Shown here in pieces: positions 53,985-63,702 of a stretch of DNA of 64,000 bases; the stretch's first letter is position 1, and every line of letters starts with the position of its first letter. The DNA is taken from NCBI RefSeq assembly GCF_018448905.1, contig NZ_RCWA01000009.1, positions 86,273 to 150,272 on the forward strand. The letters are read 5' to 3'. The notes beneath the pieces are model-generated. The model did no database searches. It was not told the DNA's origin and saw only the letters and a program-made list of their open reading frames with translations. Both the position numbers and the translations under genes were made by a program. The DNA is from Photorhabdus heterorhabditis (GTDB lineage Bacteria; Pseudomonadota; Gammaproteobacteria; Enterobacterales; Enterobacteriaceae).

Positions 53985-55838
53985 TTATGCCAGTATTATA
54001 TTATCTGCGGATAGACTATCCATGCTGACGCCAACCAAAGTGACGGAGTTTTGACCGAAGGTAAACACCAGATTATTGTCTACTATAGAGGCGTGATCCA
54101 GATAACTACTTTCATCACTGCTACCTTTGGTACCCAGGAACACCAGTTTGTCGGTTTTGTTGTAACCATAGATGATATCTTGTCCAAATTCACCGTTGAA
54201 CAGGAAGGTATTGTTATTGCCTTGGCTTTTCAGCACATCGTTACCTTCACCGCCAACAAAGACATTATTGTTACCGAAGCCGATCAGAGTATCGTCACCA
54301 TCCAGACCGAATAACCAAGAGCCGGAGGTTTTTGCTGTAAGAGTATTATCCCCGTCGTTGCCGGTTACTGAATTAGAGTATTTCGTTAACCCCTTATTGG
54401 AGGAGTACAAACCGTCGTTTCTGACTTGAGAATCTACTTCTTTGGTGAAAAACAGCCAGGTACTTTCTTTGCTTCTTATTGTGGAGATATCGGTGGCAAT
54501 GGTGATACCACCTTGTGCATCGCGCAGATACAATGTACCCGCTTTGTCATAGGCTATTTCCGCACCTTTTAACGACTTCTGTAAGTCAAAGGTATTATGG
54601 CCTTTCCCGCCGGCAATAATGTTAAATCCGCCATCATCACGGAATATATCATTCCCGTCGCGTCCTTCCAGATAATCGTTTCCTTTACTTCCTTTAATTA
54701 GGTCGTTGCCGTCGGTACCGATAATAAAAGTACTGCCAGTGTGTTTCTCAGCATTTCGGTTTAAATCCTGTACCCAGGTATTTACACGAGAGACGTTGGA
54801 AAGATTGCTGACAACAATAGTCGAATCTTTATGAGTTAGGTCGTAAAATACTGAATCCATAATGCGCTGCATGCCGCTCTGGTAAAACGGAGTTACATGC
54901 GAAACCCAGGTTGATGGGTTAGCAATAGAGAAAGGCAATACATTCCACCAGTTTGAAGCATAGTGATCATTAAAGTTAACAATATTATTTGTCGCAGAAT
55001 CCTTTGGTGCATCATGTACGCCGGGTGATGACGAAGTGACGCTGGTACCCGTCAATACGCGGAATACGGGATCATTTTCATATCCCACGTTCAACACCTT
55101 GCCATCCTTCTCATACTGTGATGGTGAAGCGAAAGTTATGTAGTTAGACTGGGAGTAGAATCCACCCCATTTTTCATTACTGGCTTCCGCCATACTGTTC
55201 GTCGCTAATCCTCCCAAACTATGACCGCTGACCACAATGTCACTGCCAGTCAGGCCATTAGCTTTAGCGTAATTAGCCACATGATCCAACAACCGACCAA
55301 AAGCGTTTGGTGTATAGTTATTCGAATATTCTGTCTTTCCTAAGCCGACCAACACATTGTTGATAATGTCACCGAATGTATCGGTGATTATTGTTTCCCG
55401 TGGGCCGCTGGTGCCACGAAATGCAATGCCAATAGAAATCAAATTGCCGTCGGCATCATATTTCCCCATCACTTCCGCTTGGGCTGTGGAGTGACTTGAT
55501 TTTTCGCCATAAAAGGTACCGCGGGCATCTGTTTTACCCTGATAGCCTAACTCGTCAGCACTGATAGTAAACCATCCGGCTTCGTTAAGGTTATCTCGTG
55601 CTTGTTTTTCCGAATCTGGGTTCCAGGGCAATTTAGGCGTGATGCCTTGTGAGGTTGTACTGCCGATAATGGCCTTCAATAACGTTAATGGCATCCCTAA
55701 GCCAAAACCGTAATTGTAATATCCCTCGGCAAATCCACTCCCCAGATTATGATAAGCATACCCGGAAATAGCTTTAGCGTCGGAAAATAACTCTTTTGAA
55801 GTAGTGTCATCAAAATCTTTATACTGAAAAACACCCAT
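53985..55838 (-). CDS. lipA: RTX lipase, type I secreted (Serratia LipA-like, family I.3)
   Basis: 617 residues, close to Serratia LipA (613). The N-terminal catalytic domain (about 1-370) has the nucleophile Ser206 in VSGHSLGGLA and IAFRGTSGPRE. Calcium-binding nonapeptide repeats follow (GTDGNDLIKGSKGNDYLEG near 375, GLDGDDTLIG, GGEGNDVLK near 520), and the extreme C terminus (DSLSADNIILA) is a type I secretion signal without a cleavable N-terminal signal peptide. The ABC/membrane-fusion exporter is not in this window. AAGGA precedes the ATG. Confidence 0.92.
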   Translation of the reverse strand: MGVFQYKDFDDTTSKELFSDAKAISGYAYHNLGSGFAEGYYNYGFGLGMPLTLLKAIIGSTTSQGITPKLPWNPDSEKQARDNLNEAGWFTISADELGYQGKTDARGTFYGEKSSHSTAQAEVMGKYDADGNLISIGIAFRGTSGPRETIITDTFGDIINNVLVGLGKTEYSNNYTPNAFGRLLDHVANYAKANGLTGSDIVVSGHSLGGLATNSMAEASNEKWGGFYSQSNYITFASPSQYEKDGKVLNVGYENDPVFRVLTGTSVTSSSPGVHDAPKDSATNNIVNFNDHYASNWWNVLPFSIANPSTWVSHVTPFYQSGMQRIMDSVFYDLTHKDSTIVVSNLSNVSRVNTWVQDLNRNAEKHTGSTFIIGTDGNDLIKGSKGNDYLEGRDGNDIFRDDGGFNIIAGGKGHNTFDLQKSLKGAEIAYDKAGTLYLRDAQGGITIATDISTIRSKESTWLFFTKEVDSQVRNDGLYSSNKGLTKYSNSVTGNDGDNTLTAKTSGSWLFGLDGDDTLIGFGNNNVFVGGEGNDVLKSQGNNNTFLFNGEFGQDIIYGYNKTDKLVFLGTKGSSDESSYLDHASIVDNNLVFTFGQNSVTLVGVSMDSLSADNIILA

Positions 55839-56119
55839 GATGCATATCCTTGTAAGGTTAAAATAAGGTTAAAAGAGTGTTCTAAAAATATTAACGAACT
55901 AGGTAAGTATAGATTGCTACAGTTGATTTAAAGTTTAATTATCTGATAATTTATAAATTAGTGAGCCATCATGAAGATTTGATATTTTTGTGTAACTTAT
56001 GTTGAATAAATGTTGCAGCAGTGCTAGGGAGCTGGAGAACAAGATTAAAAATGGAGTAAATGATGGATGGCAATAGTTCATGCCACTATAAAGGGGATTT
56101 ATTAATTTGATTTAGTATT

Positions 56120-56246
56120 TATACCCTTCATCTTTCAAGCTGCGGCTTTGTTGGCTGCGTTCACTTACCCCAGTCACATCGTTATCTATGCTCTTGGGGA
56201 TGCATTCTCTTGCCGACGCGCTGCAAATTGAAATCTATTGGGTATA
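56120..56246 (-). repeat. ERIC/IRU repeat copy 3
   Basis: A 127-bp element, the canonical ERIC length, bounded by tataccc-like (ttataccc) and gggtata ends. It is more diverged from copies 1 and 2 (core ctcttggggatgcattc). It abuts directly the IS110-type end at 56247. Confidence 0.85.
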
Positions 56247-56378
56247 TAAAAATCTATGGTCACCCTCGTTTTTGCAACACTCATTTTGATGAATTTTGGG
56301 CTTGCTTAAATCTATCCGGCGTCACTATAGGCAAGGAACCTGCGCCTCGATGAGTTCCGCGCCTGATGAACCTTAAAA
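56247..56378 (+). repeat. Detached 132-bp 5' end of an IS110-family element
   Basis: Identical to 58911-59042 over 132 bp, including the first 13 bases of the transposase gene (atgaaccttaaaa), then diverges abruptly. It is the left end of the same IS cut at codon 5, followed by a different IS110-family remnant. Confidence 0.85.
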
Positions 56379-56510
56379 GTGTGCCAGCTTCAAGGAGCCA
56401 ATTTTTATGCCAGGTTTCTCATCAGGCCGGTAGGCCGTTCATGTCATCAATTATCAGTCTTCGCAAAACCAGTGGGGTAATCGTTAAATAGATTCACAAT
56501 GACGTCAGTT

Positions 56511-57164
56511 TCAGGCAACAAATACCGTGTGTTGTATCGTAATAGCCCAGGCTATCCGGGCGAGTTTATTAGCCAACGCACAGGCCACGAGATTAGAATG
56601 CTTTCGTTCAAGTTGCTGCTTAACCCAGTCAGCCAGTTTGCCTTTTCTATGCTCGATATGCAGTATGAACGTTCGGGCACATAGCACTAACAGTTGCCGG
56701 AGTGTCTTGTTACCCCGTTTACTGATCCCCAATAAGGTTGTCTTTCCCCCAGTACTGTACTGGCGGGGAACCAATCCCGTCGAGGCTGCAAAATCCCGGC
56801 TGTGTGCGTATTGCTTCCCATCGCCCAGTTGTGAGGAAAGCACACTCGCCGTGATAGGGCCAATGCCGGGGATCGTCATCAGCCGTTGTCCGGTATCATC
56901 CTGAGCAATCTCCTGTGACAGGGCGGTTTCAATCTCGGTGATTTGTTTAACCAGATAGTGATAATGCGCCTGTAACCGCAGTAATACCTGTACCAGATAA
57001 GGGGGAAGTTCATGTTCACCCAACACAGTGGAGAGCTGTTTTATCACAGCAATTCCCTTGGGCATACTGATGCCAAACTCAAGCAGGAAAGCCTGCATCT
57101 GGTTAGTGGTTTTCACTTTATCCCGGACCAGCGATTCCCGGGCAACAATCATGCAGTCAGACAA
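56511..57164 (-). pseudogene. IS110-family transposase, 5'-truncated
   Basis: 217 residues covering only the C-terminal half: IPGIGPITASVLSSQLGDG, DFAASTGLVPRQYSTGGKT, LGISKRGNKTLRQLLV and the end of the transposase_20 domain. The N-terminal DEDD/RuvC-like half that holds most catalytic acidic residues is missing, so it should be inactive. Its sequence differs from the IS110 transposase at 59030. Confidence 0.82.
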
Positions 57165-57433
57165 CCATCAAGGGATTAAGCCCGTTAATGAGCTCATTAG
57201 TGTGGGGCACTTTTTTAACTCACTATAAATTAAGCAATTAAGCGTGCTTATCAGATAGCAGTGAGAACCACTCAATCGCCACAATTCCCCGTAACCTGAG
57301 TGGTTAAACTATTTTATCCAGCTTTCATCGAATCCATGCCCCACATTTTTTTACGCTCTCACTGGATTGCCGACAGTAACGTAATATTCCGGTGAACTCA
57401 CCTTGCGTTGTCAGATAACAACAAAATGGGATG
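57165..57433. other. Non-coding stretch between IS remnants
   Basis: No credible gene. The sequence includes an inverted repeat around about 57265-57315 (ccactcaat ... gagtggtt) and reads as mosaic IS debris. Confidence 0.4.
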
Positions 57434-57487
57434 TTAACTGAAGGGATTCTCAGGCCAAGGCAGCAGCTCATTCAACCGATTGTTCGG
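57434..57487 (-). pseudogene. Possible C-terminal tail of an IS66-type transposase
   Basis: On the - strand one frame encodes PNNRLNELLPWPENPFS and a stop, resembling IS66 transposase C termini. It overlaps the 3' end of the following pRiA4b-like gene in another frame, so that gene may have acquired a new end. Too short to be certain. Confidence 0.35.
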
Positions 57488-58001
57488 CCTGGAAGGGGTA
57501 GTGACCGGGTAGCCCGGTCACTACCCCTTCCAGTGGACGGATCTCTCCAACCGTTGTCGAATCATCGGCATGAATAATTACGTCAAGCAATGCCAGTGTT
57601 TTATCAGATTCATCGCCTAACGTCGCGTCGGGCATTCTATTTCCGGCCAAACAAAATGGGGACGCTAAATTAGAATTTTCGAGAACCGTTTCAATACGGA
57701 TATCATGAATCCAGTGTTCGAAAAAGTTGTACTCGTAGGTAAAACGGTCACCGGCATCAAATTCAAAATCATTCAGCATGATTTTGTAAGGATTGTCAGG
57801 AAACCCGATCCCACCGGAGTAGGAAATATCGTAATTTTTGCCATAAATACGGAATTGATGCAGATGATCATCCTGCCATCCCAGCGCGATCTGAATGATA
57901 TAGTGCAAAGCCGCTAAAGAAGTCTCGCCTGACAATCTGAATCGGCGCCAGACCATTGGACTGATACCTCGGAGGGCGACTTTCACAATATAAGTTTTCA
58001 T
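57468..58001 (-). CDS. Plasmid pRiA4b ORF-3-like protein
   Basis: 177 residues of the pRiA4b_ORF3 family, of unknown biochemical function and commonly found with mobile elements. Signatures are VALRGISPMVWRRF near residue 8, LAALHYIIQIALGWQDDHLHQF, and FTYEYNFFEHWIHDIRIE. The C-terminal end may be altered by IS debris. There is no clear operon partner. Confidence 0.8.
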   Translation of the reverse strand: MKTYIVKVALRGISPMVWRRFRLSGETSLAALHYIIQIALGWQDDHLHQFRIYGKNYDISYSGGIGFPDNPYKIMLNDFEFDAGDRFTYEYNFFEHWIHDIRIETVLENSNLASPFCLAGNRMPDATLGDESDKTLALLDVIIHADDSTTVGEIRPLEGVVTGLPGHYPFQAEQSVE

Positions 58002-58117
58002 GGTAGAGAGTCTGATGAAACACGTACTTAATTGCTCATTCTATCGTCGATTTACACAGTACCCCACAGATTTTTATGCTCTCTTTGCCCCTCGTTTCAA
58101 AGCAGGGGCATATGAGC

Positions 58118-58456
58118 TTACCCGCTATGTGCCAAGATTAAATGCCCAGTCTCGGCGGTGGTCGGCTTGACGGTGATCTCAATGTCGCAGCCCAGCCGGT
58201 TCAGACACGCCATCAACTTACGCTCTGACAGGTTGGAGAAGTCGCCCCGGAACAGATGAGACACCTTCGCCTGACTGATCCCCATACGTTCGCCAGCAGT
58301 GGTTTGTGTCAGCCCCAGCCGCCGGATAGATTTGATGATCTCAACGGCCAGGCCAGATTTGATTTTTTGTTTTTCGGCATCAGCGAAGCCCAGATCGGCA
58401 AACACGTTACCGGAGCTGATTTCAACCTCTATGCCATTAATGGTTTTCTCTTTCAT
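58118..58456 (-). CDS. higA: XRE-family antitoxin (HigA-like)
   Basis: 112 residues with a helix-turn-helix of the XRE type (RLGLTQTTAGERMGISQAKVSHLFRG, about 46-71) and an N-terminal region matching HigA-type antitoxins. It follows and overlaps the toxin gene by 20 bp, the toxin-first order usual in HigBA. It should neutralise the toxin and repress the operon via the operators at 58825-58872. Confidence 0.87.
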   Translation of the reverse strand: MKEKTINGIEVEISSGNVFADLGFADAEKQKIKSGLAVEIIKSIRRLGLTQTTAGERMGISQAKVSHLFRGDFSNLSERKLMACLNRLGCDIEITVKPTTAETGHLILAHSG

Positions 58457-58817
58457 TTTTCATCTCCTGGGCCATGACAGCAGCCACTTTCAGTCGATTG
58501 CGGATGATGTCCATTTCTTCTTTCGGTGTCGCTATGCCGCGTTTACTCTTCTTCTGGAACGCATGCAGCACAAAGACCGCCTCGTCAAATTTCACCGTGT
58601 AAACGGCCCGGTAGGTACCGCCTATATCATCCTCGACCACTTCAAGAACGCCGGCGCCACCAAACCCTTTCATTACCTTCACCGCATCATGCTTTTCGCC
58701 ACGCTGCGCAAAGTCCAGTGTAAAACCAAAGAAGCGCTGCACGTCCTTCGGCAAATCCAGCAAATCTTTCTTGCTGCTGCCAATCCACACTAGCGGCTTT
58801 TCACCTTGTTGCCCCAT
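58437..58817 (-). CDS. higB: RelE/HigB-like toxin (phage Gp49-like family)
   Basis: 126 residues of the Gp49-like/HigB family: KPLVWIGSSKKDLLDLPKDV, GGTYRAVYTVKF, VFVLHAFQKKSKRGIATPKEE. Members cleave mRNA at the ribosome. ATG 58817 is the only sensible start, but it follows a TATAAT only a few bases upstream and has a weak ribosome site. Confidence 0.87.
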   Translation of the reverse strand: MGQQGEKPLVWIGSSKKDLLDLPKDVQRFFGFTLDFAQRGEKHDAVKVMKGFGGAGVLEVVEDDIGGTYRAVYTVKFDEAVFVLHAFQKKSKRGIATPKEEMDIIRNRLKVAAVMAQEMKNERENH

Positions 58818-58824
58818 CCTGATT

Positions 58825-58840
58825 ATACCTTTTCTGGTAT
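58825..58840. promoter_or_regulatory. Operator 1 of the higBA operon
   Basis: Inverted repeat atacc-ttttct-ggtat, 8 bp upstream of the toxin start, overlapping the TATAAT-like -10 on the - strand. The arms match operator 2, suggesting binding of the antitoxin dimer. Confidence 0.6.
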
Positions 58841-58854
58841 GGCGTAAATTACAC

Positions 58855-58872
58855 TATACCATAAATGGTATA
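58855..58872. promoter_or_regulatory. Operator 2 of the higBA operon
   Basis: A near-perfect palindrome tatacca-taaa-tggtata sharing the tacc/ggta arms of operator 1, 30 bp centre to centre, so the two would lie on the same face of the helix. Confidence 0.6.
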
Positions 58873-58910
58873 TTCTGCAACTCCCTCAACCATCCAGTTA
58901 CAGGAGAGCG

Positions 58911-59029
58911 TAAAAATCTATGGTCACCCTCGTTTTTGCAACACTCATTTTGATGAATTTTGGGCTTGCTTAAATCTATCCGGCGTCACTATAGGCAAGG
59001 AACCTGCGCCTCGATGAGTTCCGCGCCTG

Positions 59030-59042
<13 letters not shown>
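58911..59042 (+). repeat. 5' end of IS110-family element (second 132-bp copy)
   Basis: Identical to 56247-56378. It runs directly into the transposase gene that starts at 59030 and so marks the intact left end of this IS. Confidence 0.85.
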
Positions 59043-59914
<872 letters not shown>

Positions 59915-59946
59915 TGGTCATTCTCAATGCAATGATAAAAACAAAT

Positions 59947-59977
59947 AAACCGTGGGATGAATCATTCCACACGGTTT
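59947..59977 (+). terminator. Hairpin at the 3' end of the IS110 element
   Basis: aaaccgtg and cacggttt pair around an imperfect inner stem. It may be a terminator or part of the IS right end. From here to 60221 (about 240 bp) I see no gene; the stretch should contain the promoter of the beta-lactamase gene. Confidence 0.45.
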
Positions 59978-60221
59978 AAAGTGAAAGACAGTTGCTCATT
60001 AGTGTGAATTATGGTGGAAAAACTTTATCGTTGATTCACTCATTCAATTGAGTAAGTCCATGAAATTTTTATTGATTCCATACAAGTTACAGTAAATAAC
60101 ATCTCCATTTAAGCAGAAAAGGAGTATTTTATCGTGAATTGGCATGCTGTTTTAATGTTTTTATCTCTATAATGAGCCTTTCTTCATGTAGTTCTACTAT
60201 TTTATTTTGCGAGATCCAGAT

Positions 60222-61106
60222 ATGAAGCATTCTCCATTGCGGCGTTCATTGTTATTGGCTGGTATTACTCTTCCATTGGTCAACTTTGCTTTTCCCGCTT
60301 GGGCAGGTGCGATTCCTTCATCATTGCATAAACAACTTGCTGAGTTGGAAAATAGTGCGAAAGGCCGTTTGGGGGTGACGCTGATCAATACTGTAAATGG
60401 TCAGGCGATCCAGTATCGGGGGGATGAACGCTTCCCTTTCTGTAGTACTTTCAAGCTGATAGTTGCTGCTGCGGTGCTGCACAAAAGTATGTCTCAATCG
60501 GACTTGCTGGCAAAACATATCAATTACAGCGAGGTGGACTTGCTGTCTTATGCGCCTATTGCTCGCAAGCATCTGGATCAGGGGATGAGCATCACGCAAT
60601 TATGTGCTGCAACATTGCAATACAGCGACAACACGGCAGCCAATCTGTTAATTAAAGAATTAGGTGGGGTGGCGGCTATTAACCATTTTACCCAAAGCCT
60701 TGGTGACCATACATTCCGGCTTGACCGTTGGGAACCTGATTTGAACAGCGCCATTCCTGATGATCCCAGAGATACAACAACACCGGCAGCAATGGCGGCC
60801 AGTGTGAATAAAATCGCATTTGGGGCGGTTCTGGCTGCATCACAACGAGACCAGTTGATCGACTGGCTCAAAGGAAATACCACTGGAGATGCGAGTATTC
60901 GTGCTGGTGCTCCGGCAGGTTGGGTAGTGGGAGACAAAACTGGCGGTGGTGATTACGGTACCACTAACGATGTAGCCATACTTTGGCCGCCAAAGGGAGC
61001 ACCTGTGATTCTGGCAGTTTACTTCACCCAATTTCAGCAAGATGCCGAATCACGTCGTGATGTGCTGGCTTCGGCTACGCGGTTGGTGATGGAGCATTTG
61101 GCTTAA
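60222..61106 (+). CDS. bla: Class A beta-lactamase
   Basis: 294 residues, a serine beta-lactamase exported to the periplasm. The signal region [25 protein letters not shown] carries a paired-Arg motif that could be Tat or Sec. All four class A motifs are present: S-x-x-K in CSTFKL, SDN in YSDNTAAN, the Glu166 motif WEPDLN, and KTG in [16 protein letters not shown]. It resembles chromosomal enterobacterial extended-spectrum-related enzymes by general pattern; the spectrum cannot be read here. ATG 60222 opens the signal peptide; a TTG at 60207 is in frame but less likely. An antitoxin fragment follows at its stop codon. Confidence 0.93.
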   Translation: MKHSPLRRSLLLAGITLPLVNFAFPAWAGAIPSSLHKQLAELENSAKGRLGVTLINTVNGQAIQYRGDERFPFCSTFKLIVAAAVLHKSMSQSDLLAKHINYSEVDLLSYAPIARKHLDQGMSITQLCAATLQYSDNTAANLLIKELGGVAAINHFTQSLGDHTFRLDRWEPDLNSAIPDDPRDTTTPAAMAASVNKIAFGAVLAASQRDQLIDWLKGNTTGDASIRAGAPAGWVVGDKTGGGDYGTTNDVAILWPPKGAPVILAVYFTQFQQDAESRRDVLASATRLVMEHLA

Positions 61107-61236
61107 CCAAGATGTTAGCAGGGCAAAGAAGGCGGCTAAAAACGGCCCTGTGTTTATCACAGATCGCGGTAAGCCAGCGCATGTCTTGCTAACTTTTGAA
61201 GAGTACCAACGAATCACCAAGCTTTTTATGATATGA
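61105..61236 (+). pseudogene. Phd/YefM-type antitoxin fragment
   Basis: The frame starting at the last bases of the beta-lactamase stop encodes [24 protein letters not shown] and EEYQRITKLFMI, typical of Phd-family antitoxins, but lacks their first residues and a start codon. No toxin gene follows. It is a relic joined to the lactamase gene by a deletion. Confidence 0.75.
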
Positions 61237-61301
61237 CTGTTGTCACACGAAATATCATTGATTTTGAGTTGACTGACGTACCAATATTAAATCCTTGGGT
61301 T

Positions 61302-61412
61302 TAAAGATGATGAAATTTGAACGATTCTTATCGGCGCTTAAATGGTTATTATCCACTGAACCTTATCGTATTCCTGACGATATTTATCCCTGACAGTAGA
61401 ACGGCAACGGTC
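61302..61412 (-). pseudogene. Scrambled CdiA pre-toxin remnant
   Basis: On the - strand CRSTVRDKYRQEYDKVQ is followed, in a different frame, by DNNHLSADKNRS. Both match pieces of the intact cassette at 62878-63702 (CRSAVRDKYRQEYDKVQ and DNNHLSVEKNQS) but in the opposite order, so this is rearranged debris of another cassette. Confidence 0.6.
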
Positions 61413-61652
61413 TTAATTCTCACGATTTCCTTTCAAACGGGATAAGATCCAGATTCCTATTCCAGTCGGTATACCTGTCACTACCCCTTTTTTTACTGAA
61501 AAAACAACATCATCATGCCAACTAAAGATGAATGTTTCGTTTTTCAAATAAACTAAAATCGCAGCACACAGGCATCCTGATAAGACCACCATAATCATAA
61601 TAATTGTGCAGAATAACAGAAGAATCAGTAATGACTTAAAATGAGTTATCAT
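61413..61652 (-). CDS. Small membrane protein, candidate immunity protein
   Basis: 79 residues with two hydrophobic segments (about 6-38 and 55-70) and a charged end. It is not a family I recognise. It overlaps the 3' end of the CdiA-CT gene by 4 bp (ATGA), the position of a cognate immunity gene. A membrane location would suit protection against a membrane-acting toxin, which is inference. Confidence 0.6.
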   Translation of the reverse strand: MITHFKSLLILLLFCTIIMIMVVLSGCLCAAILVYLKNETFIFSWHDDVVFSVKKGVVTGIPTGIGIWILSRLKGNREN

Positions 61653-62305
61653 TTCGCTCCTCCTGATTTATCCAGCTTATCCTCAACTTTACTGCCTGTA
61701 ACTTCACTGGCTATAGCACCACCAATAGCTCCGATAGTACTTGCCGTTTTATCCGATACTATAGGGAAATATTTATTTCCAACGTCGATTACTTTTCCTC
61801 CAGCAGTACCTACAACATTACCAACTGCTGCACCTACTGCCGGTGCAAGTGGATTTTTATCTTGCAATTTTGCCCCAACATAAGCACCCGTTATACTCGC
61901 CACTTCTGTAAACCAAAAGCCTTTGCCTTGTGTTACCGCTCCTGTTCCCGTGGCTATCAATGCGTCAGTCATGTTCACTGGGCCATTTGTCAATTGATTA
62001 CTAACATTAGCGGTTCCACTGATTATACCTCCAGCAAAAATACTTCTCACTGTTGCTCCTGATGGTAGTAACAGTGGTGCTGCTACCGTGGACATTCCTG
62101 CTCCCCAAGCGACTAATAATCCTCTTACCGGATCTTGTCCTTCCGGGTGATCGCCTTTGGCATGTTTTGACAATGCTGCCGAAATCTCTTGAGGGGATTT
62201 ACCTTCATTTAACATAGCGGTAGCCAGACTTGATGCTGACCGACCATAATCCGCCATGCCTTTGGGTAAGCTCAGGGCATTATTATCCGCAACAACGCAT
62301 TCCAT
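61649..62305 (-). CDS. Orphan CdiA C-terminal toxin cassette (Gly/Ala-rich)
   Basis: 218 residues starting MECVVADNNALS, a variant of the VENN junction that separates the CdiA stalk from the toxin. The following part has the pre-toxin pattern (ATAMLNEGKSPQEISAALSKHAKGD). The C-terminal half is rich in Gly, Ala and Val with long hydrophobic runs (AVGAAVGNVVGTAGG, TIGAIGGAIASEVTG) and shows no known nuclease motif; a membrane-active toxin is possible. It has no secretion domain, so it would have to recombine onto a full-length cdiA or act after lysis. Confidence 0.65.
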   Translation of the reverse strand: MECVVADNNALSLPKGMADYGRSASSLATAMLNEGKSPQEISAALSKHAKGDHPEGQDPVRGLLVAWGAGMSTVAAPLLLPSGATVRSIFAGGIISGTANVSNQLTNGPVNMTDALIATGTGAVTQGKGFWFTEVASITGAYVGAKLQDKNPLAPAVGAAVGNVVGTAGGKVIDVGNKYFPIVSDKTASTIGAIGGAIASEVTGSKVEDKLDKSGGAK

Positions 62306-62518
62306 TGCGAAGTTGATTACCGAACTCCGATTTCCCCAATGCCCTCAGTCAGTTACAATCCGTTTTTTCCCGTGCGGTTTGGTCGCCGAACCCAAAACTT
62401 CCTGACGCGACTTTTCAGCCCGATAAGCCATTTTGTCCGGCATAATGAACTTCACCTTTAGAGCTAGATGGTTGCCCAACATTTTGGGGTATAGTTCACA
62501 ACGGCTAGGATTTCTACT
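62306..62518 (-). repeat. Inter-cassette spacer repeat, copy 1
   Basis: About 210 bp upstream of the ATG of the first cassette, homologous along its length to 63703-63915 upstream of the second (shared cagtcagttaca, cccaatg, aatgaact, ttggggta and gggattt-like blocks). It suggests cassette duplication by homologous exchange. No ORF is supported within it. Confidence 0.7.
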
Positions 62519-62881
62519 TTACTTGTTAGGATAGTTATAATGCTCAGGCACCTGATAATTTTCTGGTATATTCGGCCACTCTGAATTTTTTAAGAAAGTA
62601 TCAGAATCATCTTTTATATCCTCAAAAAAACCGGACAATCTCATTGAATGCACTCTAATGTAAACTAATGCGGCTTGCATGGTAATTTTATCATCAATAA
62701 GCTGTGCTTTTTGTAATAAACAAATTGCCTCTTTTAGCCTATGCATATCCAGCAAATACATTTCATTTAAATCACTTTCATAATCAATCAATAAGTTATC
62801 AGTGACATTACTTTCAGAGATTTCTTTCGAAAGTTGATGATAACTATCATTTAACATTTCAAAGAAAAGATCTTTAATCAT
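62519..62881 (-). CDS. Candidate immunity protein of the second cassette
   Basis: 120 residues, acidic and helical, with no family I recognise. The start overlaps the toxin stop by 4 bp (ATGA), so it is translationally coupled and most likely the cognate immunity protein. Confidence 0.65.
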   Translation of the reverse strand: MIKDLFFEMLNDSYHQLSKEISESNVTDNLLIDYESDLNEMYLLDMHRLKEAICLLQKAQLIDDKITMQAALVYIRVHSMRLSGFFEDIKDDSDTFLKNSEWPNIPENYQVPEHYNYPNK

Positions 62882-63702
62882 TTTGGGAGTCTCCTTCCTT
62901 CAGCTGCTGCTGCCTTAGTTTTATCTAAATTAATCGAACCATCCAAATTCAACACATGAATAAAGTTTCCTCTCTTATCAAAAACTTCCAAGTGGTTCTT
63001 ATGACGGCCATCTAAATAGAATTGATCGCCTGTACGGATATTATCACTTATATCATTTGATGCTTTGTAGACACTCTGTCCTTGGTAAATCTTACTAGTT
63101 TTTTGTGAGTTTCCTTTCGCTTGGTTACCAAATCCTTTCTGTTTAAAGAATTCTTTCATATTCCCAACCGCTCCCTGATTCGGTTGATACGATTGCTTGT
63201 CTTTTCCAACATCTCCACCGCTTTTTGCTCCAGCTTTACTGACCCCTCCGGCCACTCCCGCAGACGCAGCAATTCCCGTCTGCCCCATAATCTTCACGAT
63301 TTCCTGGGTTGTCTCTTCTGAGCCCCCGGTGACTTGGGCACGATGGAGCACTAAATTCCGTGATGCGTCAATATTCGACATGGCACCGCGTAAATCTGCC
63401 CATTCCCGTACTTCTGCCGGTGTGAGGGAATCCAGCCCCTGCATTCTGGCTTTTTCCTGAATTTCACTTATCCGAGCACTGTAGTCACCTTGCAATGCCC
63501 GCAACTCTTTGGCAACAGCAACGCACTGGTCAGCGCCTGAACACGTTGCTATCCGCTCCTGAACCTTGTCATATTCCTGCCGATATTTATCCCTAACGGC
63601 AGAACGGCAGCTGGTATCACCCTGACAGTTGACCAGTTCCTCACTGCGCGATTGATTCTTCTCCACGCTTAGGTGGTTGTTGTCCACAACAACGCATTCC
63701 AT
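62878..63702 (-). CDS. Orphan CdiA C-terminal toxin cassette, colicin-E3-like end
   Basis: 274 residues. The start MECVVVDNNHLSVEKNQS is a VENN-type junction, followed by a Cys-containing pre-toxin region (CQGDTSCRSAVRDKYRQEYD, CSGADQCVAVAKEL). The last 50 residues (QFYLDGRHKNHLEVFDKR to LNLDGSINL) have a D-x-x-H then Glu spacing and G-N-F-I-H-V-L pattern that recall the cytotoxic RNase domain of colicin E3. If so, it would cut 16S rRNA. This is an eye judgement. The next gene is the immunity candidate. Confidence 0.65.
   Translation of the reverse strand: MECVVVDNNHLSVEKNQSRSEELVNCQGDTSCRSAVRDKYRQEYDKVQERIATCSGADQCVAVAKELRALQGDYSARISEIQEKARMQGLDSLTPAEVREWADLRGAMSNIDASRNLVLHRAQVTGGSEETTQEIVKIMGQTGIAASAGVAGGVSKAGAKSGGDVGKDKQSYQPNQGAVGNMKEFFKQKGFGNQAKGNSQKTSKIYQGQSVYKASNDISDNIRTGDQFYLDGRHKNHLEVFDKRGNFIHVLNLDGSINLDKTKAAAAEGRRLPK

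Noticed and set aside
54200-54720. Repeated motif in the lipase gene as a possible satellite or CRISPR-like repeat
   Set aside because: It is the coding signature of RTX calcium-binding nonapeptides.
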